Shown: positions 24,800 through 34,011, counted from the first letter of the stretch. The stretch: DNA of 64,000 nucleotides from Pseudomonas sp. Choline-02u-1 (GCF_002836515.1 NZ_PJBC01000064.1:116372-180371), one strand, 5' to 3'. Program-made: numbers and translations. The notes: generated by a model not told the origin, from the sequence alone.

Positions 24800-26005
24800 T
24801 CAGGACGGTTCGGTTGTACGCGGCCCGCTCGTTACCGCAACCTCTTCTCTGGCGGGTTCGACCGTTGCCACTCCTGCCAGTCTGCGACGAGCGATTTCAG
24901 CACCACGACGACGCAGTGGCGTTTCGACGAAGCGGTAGTTCAGTTCGCTGCATACCACCATGATCAACAAGGCGGTGAGCACAAGCTCAACCGTATGCCC
25001 GGCACCCAGCGCCATGCCACTGCTGGCGGCCAATCGCGTCCATATCTCGGTACTCAGGTGATAGGCAAATATGTGCACCACGTACAAGGCGTAGGAACGT
25101 GAACCCAGCCACTCGAACAGCCCGCTGAAGATGGATGGGCAATAGATGTAGCCTTTCTGATAGCTGGCCAGCCAGACAATGATCAAAGCCGTTATCGCGA
25201 TCAGACCGACAGCAATCGGCACCGCGATCATCTGCCCGGCAATCGCGCCCAACAGATACAGCAGAAACAGCGTAGTCGTCAGACGCTTGAACACACTGGT
25301 ACCGAGCGCAACTGGCTCGATGTCCCGGTAGAGCGGCGTGCGGGAGAACAGGCAGAGCACAATACCCCACATCATCGCATCGAGTCTGAAAGAAAACAGC
25401 ATCGGTGCCGGGGGTGCGGCAAAGCCATTGCGATCAAAGCCGAACTGCAGGGCGATCAAGGCAAGCAGGACAATCACCCGCCAGCGCGCCGATGTCACAA
25501 GCAGCAGAAAAAGCGGGAAGATGAGGTAAAACTGCTCCTCAAGCGCCAGACTCCAGTACACCGAGTTAGGACCGAGCAACAAACCGTACTGATTGGCCAG
25601 GTTGCCCGTGAACGTAGCCACGGCAGTAAAACTGCGCAGGTTATAAAACCATGACTGGAACGCATTCGACTCGTTGAAAAGAATCGAAAACGCTAACGGT
25701 ATCAGCACCCATAACCACGCGGTGGGCAGCAAACGGTAAGCCCGCCGGATCCAGAATGACGTGGCGGCCAATCCGAACCTGTGCTGCTCACGGTGGCTAT
25801 CGAAATAGTCGAGATACGCCTTGCTGACAACGTAACCGGAAATACAAAAGAACAGATCTACCCCGGTCCATGGGGAATACACGTTGTACAAGTTCATCAG
25901 GTACGAATCGTGGAATGGCAACAGTTGTGGAAGATGGGTCAGGACCGTCATGAGAATGGCCGCCCCGCGCAAATACTCGATTTCCTTGTTCTTGCGACTG
26001 GTCAT
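24800..26005 (-). CDS. Acyltransferase 3 family membrane protein (OafA-like)
   Basis: Integral membrane O-acyltransferase of 401 residues. It has the family start EIEYLRGAAILMTVLTHL with the catalytic-type His in the first helix, FFCISGYVVSKAY, about ten hydrophobic helices and the late motif SYALYVVHIF. Such proteins acetylate or acylate surface polysaccharide, peptidoglycan or lipid A sugars, taking the acyl group from the cytoplasmic side. There is no SGNH domain, unlike full-length OafA. Its base composition is less GC-rich than its neighbours and it stands alone between the yjf cluster and ssb, so recent acquisition is possible. Substrate unknown. Confidence 0.9.
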   Translation of the reverse strand: MTSRKNKEIEYLRGAAILMTVLTHLPQLLPFHDSYLMNLYNVYSPWTGVDLFFCISGYVVSKAYLDYFDSHREQHRFGLAATSFWIRRAYRLLPTAWLWVLIPLAFSILFNESNAFQSWFYNLRSFTAVATFTGNLANQYGLLLGPNSVYWSLALEEQFYLIFPLFLLLVTSARWRVIVLLALIALQFGFDRNGFAAPPAPMLFSFRLDAMMWGIVLCLFSRTPLYRDIEPVALGTSVFKRLTTTLFLLYLLGAIAGQMIAVPIAVGLIAITALIIVWLASYQKGYIYCPSIFSGLFEWLGSRSYALYVVHIFAYHLSTEIWTRLAASSGMALGAGHTVELVLTALLIMVVCSELNYRFVETPLRRRGAEIARRRLAGVATVEPAREEVAVTSGPRTTEPS

Positions 26006-26204
26006 GAGACTCTCTTGTTTTTATGTGCAAACAGGCGTTCGAGCGCCTGCAAGCGACGCCGAATGAGCTGACTTGTTATTCGTCGAAGGGATCATGGAGC
26101 GGCCCGCGACGACCTTCAAGGCTCCGTACAAAAACTTTTCCGGATATCCACCCGGACTCTTCGGTCTGCTGTCGGCGTTGTTTTCATCGAAGCCCCTGCA
26201 AAAC

Positions 26205-26236
26205 GACAAAGCCCCCGCAATAGCGAGGGCTTTGTC
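26205..26236 (-). terminator. Terminator after ssb
   Basis: GACAAAGCCCCCGC and GCGAGGGCTTTGTC pair with one mismatch; on the minus strand the stem is followed by a short T-rich stretch (GTTTTG). Confidence 0.8.
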
Positions 26237-26252
26237 TGGAAGCGATCAAATC

Positions 26253-26774
26253 TCAGAACGGAATATCGTCATCGAAGCTGTCGAAATCCGGAGCCGGTTG
26301 CGGTGCGGCCTGCTGAGGCGCTGGCGGAGCCGAACGCTGCTGCGGAGCAGACTGCTGCGGGCGTGGAGCCTGCTGACGTGGCGCCTGCTGCTGGTAGTTG
26401 TTGCCGCCGCCTTGCTGATCGCCCTGTTGTGGACGGCCGCCGAGCAGTTGCATGGTGCCTTGCATGTCGACCACGATTTCGGTGGTGTAACGCTTGATAC
26501 CGTCCTTTTCCCACTCACGGGTCTGCAGCTTGCCTTCGATGTACACCTGCGAACCCTTGCGCAGGTATTCACCGGCGATTTCGGCAACCTTGCCGAACAT
26601 CGAAACACGGTGCCACTCGGTTTTCTCGACCTTCTGGCCGGTTTGCTTGTCGGTCCATTGTTCGCTGGTGGCCAGACTCAGGTTGGTCACGGCGTTACCG
26701 TTAGGCAGGTAGCGAACTTCGGGATCCTGGCCGCAAGTGCCGACCAATATGACTTTGTTAACCCCACGGGCCAT
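26253..26774 (-). CDS. ssb: Single-stranded DNA-binding protein
   Basis: SSB of 173 residues. The OB-fold covers residues 1-110 (GVNKVILVGTCGQDPEVRYLPNG, then EWHRVSMFGKVAE and GSQVYIEGKL). The linker is rich in Gln, Pro and Ala, and the acidic tail DDDIPF, which binds repair proteins, ends the protein. It coats single-stranded DNA in replication, recombination and repair. It lies 9 bases after the MFS gene, so the two are probably co-transcribed, and close to uvrA, as in P. aeruginosa (PA4232-PA4234). The unusually low-complexity linker is normal for Pseudomonas SSB. Confidence 0.97.
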   Translation of the reverse strand: MARGVNKVILVGTCGQDPEVRYLPNGNAVTNLSLATSEQWTDKQTGQKVEKTEWHRVSMFGKVAEIAGEYLRKGSQVYIEGKLQTREWEKDGIKRYTTEIVVDMQGTMQLLGGRPQQGDQQGGGNNYQQQAPRQQAPRPQQSAPQQRSAPPAPQQAAPQPAPDFDSFDDDIPF

Positions 26775-26783
26775 AACGTTCTC

Positions 26784-28181
26784 CTAAGCGTCGCACGCAG
26801 CCCCGGCCGGGTTGTTGACCAGGCGTTCGAGGGTCGTGCGATCCACTAATTCTTTGTCCAGTTTGATGTAAACAGCCGCCTCTTCGGCGACTATCACTGC
26901 ATCCGTTACCCCTACGAGGGCCTTGAGACGCTCGACCAGACCCGCTTCGCGGATCGCTTCGGGCGACAACGGCAAGCGCAGGCTCGTCACGTAGGGAGGT
27001 TCGCGCATGGTAACAGCAAAGGCCAGCCAAAGTGCAGCCAGCCCGGCACATCCAAGGAACACAACCGACAGACCGCCATGCTGAAACAGCCAGCCGCCGA
27101 GTATCCCGCCGAGTGCCGAACCGAGGAACTGGCTGGTGGAGTACACGCCCATGGCCGTGCCCTTGCCACCTGCCGGTGAAACCTTGCTGATCAGCGATGG
27201 CAACGAAGCCTCCAGCAGATTGAACGCGGTGAAGAACACCACGGTGCCAATCACCAGAGCGCGCAGGCTGTCGCCGAACTGCCAGAAGAATAGTTCAGTC
27301 AGCATCAGTGTCATGACGGCACCGAGCAAAACTCGTTTCATTTTGCGTCGCTTCTCGCCATAGATGATGAAAGGGATCATGGCGAAGAAGGAAATCACCA
27401 GCGCGGTGAGGTACACCCACCAGTGCTGCTCCTTGGGCAGGCCGGCTTTTTCCACCAGCGCCAGGGGCAAGGCGACGAAGCTCGACATCAACATGGCATG
27501 TAACACAAAGATGCCCAAATCAAGGCGCAGCAGGTCCGGATGCTTGAGCGTCGGCAGCAATGCCTGCCGCGCCACCCCGGATTCACGGTGCTGCAACGGC
27601 CCGGTGGAGCGCGGCACCATGAACATGATGATCAGAATGCCGACCAGCGCCATGGCGCCAGTGGCAAGGAACAGCCCCGACAACCCGAAAGCGCTGGTCA
27701 GCAATGGCCCCACGACCATGGCCACGGCGAACGACAGGCCGATGGTCATGCCGATCATCGCCATGGCTTTGGTTCGATGCTGTTCGCGGGTCAGGTCGGA
27801 CAGCAGCGCCATGACCGCTGCGGAAATCGCCCCGGCGCCCTGCAGGATCCGCCCGGCGATCACGCCCCAGATCGAATCGGCCTGCGAGGCGAGGACGCTG
27901 CCGAGGGCGAAGACGATCAGTCCCAGATAAATCACCGGTCGACGGCCGATCCTGTCGGAAATGATCCCGAAGGGGATCTGGAAAATTGCCTGGGTCAGGC
28001 CGTAAGCGCCAATCGCCAGCCCGATCAGGGCCGGGGTCGCTCCCGCCAGATCCATGCCATAGGTCGCCAGCACCGGCAACACCATGAACATGCCCAGCAT
28101 ACGGAAGGCGAACACCAAGGCCAGACCGCTCGCCGCGCGGGTCTCGCTGCCACTCATGCGTTCGCTGTGGGGATCGTGCAT
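26784..28181 (-). CDS. MFS transporter with C-terminal YAM domain (YajR-like)
   Basis: Major facilitator superfamily transporter of 465 residues with twelve predicted helices. The loop between helices 2 and 3 reads GIISDRIGRRPV, the conserved MFS motif A. Residues about 395-460 form a soluble ferredoxin-like tail (PPYVTSLRLPLSPEAIREAGL... AEEAAVYIKLDKE), the YAM domain of E. coli YajR, so this is a YajR-type proton-driven exporter of unknown substrate. Upstream of ssb with a 9-base gap and divergent from uvrA; the order is conserved in P. aeruginosa (PA4232-PA4234), where the link to DNA repair is unexplained. Confidence 0.93.
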   Translation of the reverse strand: MHDPHSERMSGSETRAASGLALVFAFRMLGMFMVLPVLATYGMDLAGATPALIGLAIGAYGLTQAIFQIPFGIISDRIGRRPVIYLGLIVFALGSVLASQADSIWGVIAGRILQGAGAISAAVMALLSDLTREQHRTKAMAMIGMTIGLSFAVAMVVGPLLTSAFGLSGLFLATGAMALVGILIIMFMVPRSTGPLQHRESGVARQALLPTLKHPDLLRLDLGIFVLHAMLMSSFVALPLALVEKAGLPKEQHWWVYLTALVISFFAMIPFIIYGEKRRKMKRVLLGAVMTLMLTELFFWQFGDSLRALVIGTVVFFTAFNLLEASLPSLISKVSPAGGKGTAMGVYSTSQFLGSALGGILGGWLFQHGGLSVVFLGCAGLAALWLAFAVTMREPPYVTSLRLPLSPEAIREAGLVERLKALVGVTDAVIVAEEAAVYIKLDKELVDRTTLERLVNNPAGAACDA

Positions 28182-28331
28182 GGAAAAACCTCGTGTGAAC
28201 CGGCGGCGATTCTACCAGTCCCATCGGAAGACGGGGTATATCGCGACGCTATGACGCGTATAGATGAAACTCTCTTCATGAACGGCAAGAAGCCTTCGTT
28301 GGATAGTGTGCATCCATCCAGTATTTGCCCG

Positions 28332-28337
28332 TATACT
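28332..28337 (+). promoter_or_regulatory. Probable -10 element of uvrA
   Basis: TATACT, 35 bases before the uvrA start. No convincing -35 lies at the right distance. No CTG-N10-CAG LexA box exists anywhere in the 190-base gap between the MFS gene and uvrA. Confidence 0.45.
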
Positions 28338-28371
28338 CCTACGTTTTCGACGCCCGCCGAGCGAGGCCACT

Positions 28372-31206
28372 TTGGACAAGATCCTGATACGTGGGGCCCG
28401 TACCCACAACCTGAAGAACATCGACCTGACCCTGCCACGGGACAAACTGATCGTCATCACCGGCCTGTCCGGATCCGGCAAGTCGTCCCTGGCGTTCGAC
28501 ACGCTGTATGCCGAAGGTCAGCGCCGCTATGTCGAATCGCTGTCGGCCTACGCCCGCCAGTTCCTGTCGATGATGGAAAAACCCGACGTCGACACCATCG
28601 AAGGCCTGTCGCCGGCGATCTCCATCGAACAGAAGTCGACCTCGCACAACCCCCGTTCCACGGTCGGCACCATCACCGAAATCTACGACTACCTGCGCTT
28701 GCTTTACGCTCGCGTCGGTACGCCGCGTTGCCCGGATCACGACATTCCGCTGGAGGCGCAGACCGTCAGTCAGATGGTCGATCTGGTACTGGCGCAGCCG
28801 GAAGGCAGCAAGCTAATGTTGCTGGCGCCGGTGATCCGCGAGCGTAAAGGGGAGCACCTGTCGGTGTTCGAAGAGCTGCGCGCGCAGGGCTTTGTCCGCG
28901 CCCGGGTCAATGGCCGCATCTGCGAGCTCGACGAACTGCCGAAACTGGATAAACAGAAGAAGCACTCGATCGATGTGATCGTCGACCGCTTCAAGGTCCG
29001 CGCCGATCTGCAACAACGTCTTGCCGAGTCGTTCGAGACCGCGCTGAAACTCGCCGACGGCATTGCCCTGGTTGCACCGATGGACGACGAGCCCGGCGAA
29101 GAAATGATCTTCTCCGCACGCTTCGCCTGCCCGATCTGCGGCCATGCAATCAGCGAGCTGGAACCCAAGCTGTTCTCCTTCAACAACCCGGCCGGCGCCT
29201 GCCCGACCTGCGATGGCCTGGGCGTGAAGCAGTTCTTCGACATCAAGCGCCTGGTCAATGGCGAGCTGACCCTGGCCGAAGGTGCGATACGCGGCTGGGA
29301 CCGGCGCAACGTCTATTACTTCCAGATGCTCGGCTCACTCGCCTCACACTACAAGTTCAGCCTGGACAAGCCCTTCAACGAGCTGAGCGCCGAGCAGCAG
29401 AAGTTCATCCTGCACGGCAGCGGCTCGCAGAACGTCGACTTCAAATACCTCAACGACCGTGGCGACATCGTCAAACGCTCGCACCCGTTTGAAGGTATCG
29501 TGCCGAATCTTGAGCGCCGTTACCGCGAAACAGAATCGGCGAGCGTGCGCGAAGAGCTGGCCAAGTTCCTCAGCCATCAGGCCTGCCCGGATTGCCGTGG
29601 CACACGTCTGCGTCGCGAAGCACGGCACGTCTGGGTGGGTGAGAAAACCCTGCCGGCCGTGACCAACCTGCCGATCGGTGACGCCTGCGAGTATTTCGCC
29701 GATCTGAAGATGACCGGGCGGCGCGGCGAGATCGCCGACAAGATTCTCAAGGAAATTCGCGAGCGTCTGCAGTTTCTGGTCAACGTCGGCCTCGATTACC
29801 TGTCGCTGGATCGCAGTGCCGACACCTTGTCTGGTGGCGAGGCGCAGCGGATTCGTCTGGCCAGTCAGATCGGCGCCGGTCTGGTCGGCGTTCTGTACAT
29901 CCTCGATGAACCGTCCATTGGCCTGCATCAGCGCGACAACGACCGACTGCTCGGCACGCTCAAGCATTTGCGCGACATCGGCAACACAGTGATCGTCGTC
30001 GAACACGACGAAGACGCGATTCGCCTGGCTGACTATGTCGTCGACATCGGTCCGGGCGCCGGCGTACATGGTGGGCAGATCGTTGCCGAAGGCACACCGG
30101 ACGAAGTCATGGCGCACCCGGATTCGCTGACCGGCAAATACCTGTCCGGCCGGGTGAAGATCGAAGTGCCGGCCAAACGCACGCCGCGCAACAAGAAGCT
30201 CAACCTGTCGCTCAAAGGTGCGCGTGGCAACAACTTGCGCAATGTCGATCTGGACATCCCGATCGGCCTGCTGACCTGCGTGACTGGCGTCTCCGGTTCT
30301 GGCAAATCGACACTGATCAACAACACGCTGTTCCCGCTGAGCGCAACGGCACTCAACGGTGCGACCACGCTGGAAGCCGCCGCGCATGACAGCATCAAAG
30401 GTCTGGAACATCTCGACAAAGTCGTCGACATCGACCAAAGCCCGATTGGACGCACACCACGTTCCAACCCGGCGACCTATACCGGGCTGTTCACGCCGAT
30501 CCGCGAACTGTTCGCTGGCGTGCCCGAGTCGCGTTCCCGTGGTTACGGCCCGGGGCGTTTCTCGTTCAACGTCAAGGGCGGTCGCTGCGAGGCGTGTCAG
30601 GGCGACGGCCTGATCAAGGTGGAAATGCACTTCCTGCCGGATATCTACGTGCCCTGCGATGTGTGCAAGAGCAAGCGTTACAACCGCGAGACCCTTGAGA
30701 TCAAATACAAGGGCAAGAGCATTCACGAGACTCTCGAGATGACCATCGAAGAAGCCCGAGAGTTCTTCGACGCGGTGCCGGCGCTGGCGCGCAAGCTGCA
30801 AACGCTGATGGATGTGGGCCTGTCGTACATCAAGCTCGGGCAGTCTGCGACCACGCTCTCTGGCGGTGAGGCACAGCGGGTGAAGCTGTCTCGCGAGCTG
30901 TCCAAGCGTGATACCGGCAAAACCTTGTACATCCTCGATGAACCGACCACCGGTTTGCACTTCGCCGATATCCAGCAGTTGCTCGACGTGCTGCATCGTC
31001 TACGCGATCACGGCAACACCGTGGTGGTCATCGAGCACAACCTCGATGTGATCAAGACCGCCGACTGGCTGGTGGATCTTGGTCCCGAGGGCGGTTCCAA
31101 GGGCGGTCAGATCATTGCTACCGGCACCCCGGAGGAAGTGGCCGAGATGAAGCAATCTCACACCGGCCATTACCTCAAGCCGCTGCTGATCCGCGATCGG
31201 GCATAA
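28372..31206 (+). CDS. uvrA: Excinuclease ABC subunit A
   Basis: Damage-recognition ATPase of nucleotide excision repair, 944 residues. It holds two ABC-type ATPase modules: Walker A GLSGSGKS (31-38) and GVSGSGKS in the second half, with two LSGGEAQR signatures. Two zinc motifs are intact (CPICG...CPTC and CEAC...CDVC). The start is a TTG (Met-Asp-Lys-Ile-Leu-Ile-Arg), preceded by GAGG; upstream codons are not conserved, and other Pseudomonas UvrA begin at the same residue. It diverges from the MFS-ssb genes and is followed by a strong terminator. No LexA box is visible, in line with constitutive uvrA expression reported for P. aeruginosa. Confidence 0.97.
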   Translation: MDKILIRGARTHNLKNIDLTLPRDKLIVITGLSGSGKSSLAFDTLYAEGQRRYVESLSAYARQFLSMMEKPDVDTIEGLSPAISIEQKSTSHNPRSTVGTITEIYDYLRLLYARVGTPRCPDHDIPLEAQTVSQMVDLVLAQPEGSKLMLLAPVIRERKGEHLSVFEELRAQGFVRARVNGRICELDELPKLDKQKKHSIDVIVDRFKVRADLQQRLAESFETALKLADGIALVAPMDDEPGEEMIFSARFACPICGHAISELEPKLFSFNNPAGACPTCDGLGVKQFFDIKRLVNGELTLAEGAIRGWDRRNVYYFQMLGSLASHYKFSLDKPFNELSAEQQKFILHGSGSQNVDFKYLNDRGDIVKRSHPFEGIVPNLERRYRETESASVREELAKFLSHQACPDCRGTRLRREARHVWVGEKTLPAVTNLPIGDACEYFADLKMTGRRGEIADKILKEIRERLQFLVNVGLDYLSLDRSADTLSGGEAQRIRLASQIGAGLVGVLYILDEPSIGLHQRDNDRLLGTLKHLRDIGNTVIVVEHDEDAIRLADYVVDIGPGAGVHGGQIVAEGTPDEVMAHPDSLTGKYLSGRVKIEVPAKRTPRNKKLNLSLKGARGNNLRNVDLDIPIGLLTCVTGVSGSGKSTLINNTLFPLSATALNGATTLEAAAHDSIKGLEHLDKVVDIDQSPIGRTPRSNPATYTGLFTPIRELFAGVPESRSRGYGPGRFSFNVKGGRCEACQGDGLIKVEMHFLPDIYVPCDVCKSKRYNRETLEIKYKGKSIHETLEMTIEEAREFFDAVPALARKLQTLMDVGLSYIKLGQSATTLSGGEAQRVKLSRELSKRDTGKTLYILDEPTTGLHFADIQQLLDVLHRLRDHGNTVVVIEHNLDVIKTADWLVDLGPEGGSKGGQIIATGTPEEVAEMKQSHTGHYLKPLLIRDRA

Positions 31207-31218
31207 CCGTCAGGCATG

Positions 31219-31257
31219 AAAAAGCCCCTGTCACCGTTGAAGTGACAGGGGCTTTTT
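31219..31257. terminator. Bidirectional terminator, uvrA / ftnA
   Basis: AAAAAGCCCCTGTCAC and GTGACAGGGGCTTTTTT form a 16-bp stem with T-runs on both strands between two convergent genes. Confidence 0.95.
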
Positions 31258-31271
31258 TGTAGCTATTGCAA

Positions 31272-31739
31272 TCAGGACGCGTGGGATTGCAGGTAGTTCT
31301 CGAGACCGATGAGATTGATCAGGCCGAGCTGCTTTTCCAGCCAGTAGGTATGATCTTCTTCGGTGTCGTTGAGCTGAACCCGCAGAATTTCGCGGCTGAC
31401 ATAGTCCTGGTGTTGCTCGCAAAGTTCGATGCCCTTGCACAGCGCAGCGCGGACTTTGTATTCGAGGCGCAGATCGGCTTCGAGCATCGTCGGCACCGTA
31501 GTGCCAACATCCAGATCATCCGGACGCATGCGCGGGGTGCCTTCGAGCATCAGAATCCGCCGCATCAACGCATCGGCGTGGCCGGCTTCTTCTTCCATCT
31601 CGTGGTTGATGCGCTCGTAGAGCTTGGTGAACCCCCAGTCCTCATACATCCGCGAATGAACGAAATATTGGTCACGCGCGGCCAGTTCGCCGGTCAGCAA
31701 CGTGTTGAGGTAATCGATTACGTCTGGGTGGCCTTGCAT
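31272..31739 (-). CDS. ftnA: Bacterial ferritin FtnA (bacterioferritin-like, no heme ligand)
   Basis: Iron-storage protein of 155 residues, four-helix ferritin fold, with bacterioferritin-like sequence (VIDYLNTLLTGELAARDQY at 7-25). The di-iron ferroxidase ligands are present: Glu18, Glu51, His54, Glu93, Glu127 and His130. The Met that binds heme in true bacterioferritin (position 52) is Ala here, so it should be heme-free, as reported for P. aeruginosa FtnA (PA4235, once called BfrA). An in-frame extension of 24 codons precedes the Met chosen; MQGHPDVIDYL is the family start. It lies just after katA, the order known in P. aeruginosa, suggesting joint use in peroxide and iron defence. Confidence 0.94.
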   Translation of the reverse strand: MQGHPDVIDYLNTLLTGELAARDQYFVHSRMYEDWGFTKLYERINHEMEEEAGHADALMRRILMLEGTPRMRPDDLDVGTTVPTMLEADLRLEYKVRAALCKGIELCEQHQDYVSREILRVQLNDTEEDHTYWLEKQLGLINLIGLENYLQSHAS

Positions 31740-31852
31740 CGCCCTACATCTCCCTGCCTGAAAGTCTGTAGTTTGAACCAACCTGACCGGAAGGTCACCC
31801 GCTGCGCGCAAGAAAAGCGAAGAATCTCCGAGAAAAGCAGCTTAAATAACGC

Positions 31853-31877
31853 AAAAACCGCCCAAATGAGGGCGGTT
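31853..31877 (-). terminator. Terminator after katA
   Basis: AACCGCCC and GGGCGGTT around a 6-base loop; read on the minus strand the stem is followed by TTTTTG. Confidence 0.88.
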
Positions 31878-31888
31878 CTGCTTCTCGT

Positions 31889-33343
31889 TTAGACTTCGTT
31901 AAGCTGTACGTTGAGCAGCTTTGCGATTGCTTCTCCGTACGCCGGATCAGCTTTGTAAAAATGCTGCAACTGGCGATCAACGACGTCGCTTGAAACACCT
32001 GCCATGGCACCGGCAATGTTGCTGACCAGCAGAGCTTTCTGCTCGTCGCTCATCAAGCGGAACAAGGCACCCGCGTGGCTGTAGTAATCGGTGTCTTCAC
32101 GGTGATCGTAGCGATCAGCGGCACCGCTCAAGGCCAACGCTGGTTCGGCGTAATGTGGGGCTTGTTTCGGCGATTCGACGTAGCTGTTAGGTTCGTAGTT
32201 TGGCGCTGCGCCGCCATTGCTGCCGAACGCCATGGCCCCGTCACGCTGGTAAGTGTTCACCGGGCTGCGTGGTGCGTTCACCGGCAATTGCTGGTGGTTG
32301 GTGCCGACACGGTAGCGGTGTGCGTCAGCGTAGGCGAATACGCGACCCTGCAGCATACGGTCCGGTGACAGACCAACGCCTGGCACCATGTTGCTCGGGC
32401 CGAATGCAGCCTGTTCAACTTCAGCGAAGTAGTTCAGCGGGTTACGATTCAACTCCAGCTCACCAACTTCGATCAACGGAAACTCCTTCTGCGACCAAGT
32501 CTTGGTCACGTCGAATGGATTCTCGTAATGAGCCGCCGCCTGCGCTTCGGTCATGATCTGAATGCACACGCGCCATTTCGGGAATTCACCGCGCTCGATA
32601 GCCTCGAACAGGTCACGCTGCGCGTAGTCCGGATCGGTACCCGCCAAACGCGCGGCCTCGGCTGGCGCCAGGTTCTTGATGCCTTGCTGGGTTTTGTAGT
32701 GCCACTTCACCCAGTGACGCTCGCCTTTGGCGTTGATCAGGCAGTAGGTGTGGCTACCGAAACCGTGCATGTGACGGTAGCCGTCAGGAATGCCGCGGTC
32801 AGAAAACAGAATGGTGACCTGGTGCAGCGCCTCAGGCGAATGCGACCAGAAGTCCCACATCATCTGAGCGCTTTTGAGATTGCTTTGCGGCAGACGCTTC
32901 TGGGTGTGGATGAAGTCAGGAAATTTCAGGGGATCACGGATGAAGAATACTGGCGTGTTGTTGCCAACGATGTCCCAGTTGCCTTCTTCGGTGTAGAACT
33001 TCAAGGCGAAACCGCGCGGGTCGCGCTCGGTGTCGGCTGAGCCACGCTCGCCACCCACGGTGGAAAAGCGCAGAAAGGTCGGCGTTTGTTTACCTACCGA
33101 CTCGAACAATTTGGCACTGGTGTATTCAGTGATATCGCGGGTAACGGTGAACGTACCGTAAGCGCCCGAGCCTTTTGCATGGACACGGCGCTCAGGAATA
33201 TTTTCACGATTGAAGTGCGCGAGCTTTTCGATCAGATGAAAGTCGTCGAGCAGCAACGGACCGCGCGGGCCGGCGGAGCGAGAATTCTGGTTATCAGCGA
33301 CGGGTGCGCCACTGGCGGTTGTAAGCGTCTTGGTCTGGCTCAT
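31889..33343 (-). CDS. katA: Catalase KatA (clade 3 heme catalase)
   Basis: Monofunctional heme catalase of 484 residues that converts hydrogen peroxide to water and oxygen. The distal His55 (RRVHAKGSGAYG), the Asn of VGNNTPVFFIRD (residues 128-129) and the heme-ligating Tyr region RVFAYADAHRYR are intact. Length fits the small-subunit clade 3 enzymes that bind NADPH. No signal peptide, so cytoplasmic. It lies between the alpha operon and ftnA, all on the minus strand; the same katA-ftnA adjacency occurs in P. aeruginosa (PA4236-PA4235). The 239-base upstream region contains one partial OxyR-like half-site (33448-33462). Confidence 0.96.
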   Translation of the reverse strand: MSQTKTLTTASGAPVADNQNSRSAGPRGPLLLDDFHLIEKLAHFNRENIPERRVHAKGSGAYGTFTVTRDITEYTSAKLFESVGKQTPTFLRFSTVGGERGSADTERDPRGFALKFYTEEGNWDIVGNNTPVFFIRDPLKFPDFIHTQKRLPQSNLKSAQMMWDFWSHSPEALHQVTILFSDRGIPDGYRHMHGFGSHTYCLINAKGERHWVKWHYKTQQGIKNLAPAEAARLAGTDPDYAQRDLFEAIERGEFPKWRVCIQIMTEAQAAAHYENPFDVTKTWSQKEFPLIEVGELELNRNPLNYFAEVEQAAFGPSNMVPGVGLSPDRMLQGRVFAYADAHRYRVGTNHQQLPVNAPRSPVNTYQRDGAMAFGSNGGAAPNYEPNSYVESPKQAPHYAEPALALSGAADRYDHREDTDYYSHAGALFRLMSDEQKALLVSNIAGAMAGVSSDVVDRQLQHFYKADPAYGEAIAKLLNVQLNEV

Positions 33344-33537
33344 GCGGTCATCTTCCTCTGTCAGTCTTGAACTGCCGGCTACTGGGCTTGGCGGGAAGTA
33401 TTGATCATCGACTGTTTAGCTACAAATTCATTAACTTGCAGGCATCGATAGATAATTACTAATAATGTTTTCCCAGCACATAGTGGCTGTTCAACCATGT
33501 CAGAAACTTGTACAAACGGCGCATTTGTTACAGGCAC

Positions 33538-33566
33538 AAAAAACCGGGCACTAGGCCCGGTTTTTC
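33538..33566. terminator. Terminator of the alpha operon (after rplQ)
   Basis: AAACCGGGC and GCCCGGTTT around a short loop, with runs of A on the left and T on the right, so it works on both strands. It marks the end of the 30-kb ribosomal cluster. Confidence 0.93.
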
Positions 33567-33582
33567 GTTTCAGACTGACGTC

Positions 33583-33969
33583 TTACTCGGCGGATACAGC
33601 TTCGCCAGCAGTAGCACGATCAACCAACTCGACGTACGCCATAGGCGCGTTGTCGCCAGCACGGAAACCGCACTTGAGGATGCGCAGGTAGCCACCCTCA
33701 CGGGTAGCGTAACGCTTGCCCAGGTCGTTGAAGAGCTTACCAACGATAGCTTTCGAACGAGTACGGTCGAAAGCCAGACGGCGGTTAGCCAGGCTGTCTG
33801 TCTTGGCCAGAGTGATCAGCGGCTCGGCAACGCGGCGCAGTTCTTTGGCTTTTGGCAGAGTAGTTTTGATCAGCTCGTGCTCGAACAGCGACACCGCCAT
33901 GTTTTGGAACATGGCCTTGCGGTGCGAGCTGGTGCGGCTCAGGTGACGACCACTTTTACGATGACGCAT
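33583..33969 (-). CDS. rplQ: 50S ribosomal protein L17
   Basis: Large-subunit protein at the peptide exit tunnel, 128 residues. The family start [20 protein letters not shown] is complete, with [27 protein letters not shown] following. Last gene of the alpha operon (rpsM-rpsK-rpsD-rpoA-rplQ), 42 bases after rpoA and just before a strong terminator. The C-terminal tail GEAVSAE is short, as in Pseudomonas. Expression should follow the operon promoter upstream of rpsM, 2.5 kb away. Confidence 0.98.
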
Positions 33970-34011
33970 GGTTCATTCCTTACCAAACACTACGTTCGGT
34001 GATTACGACGA

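Noticed and set aside
28182..28371. SOS box search before uvrA
   Set aside because: No CTG-N10-CAG sequence is present.
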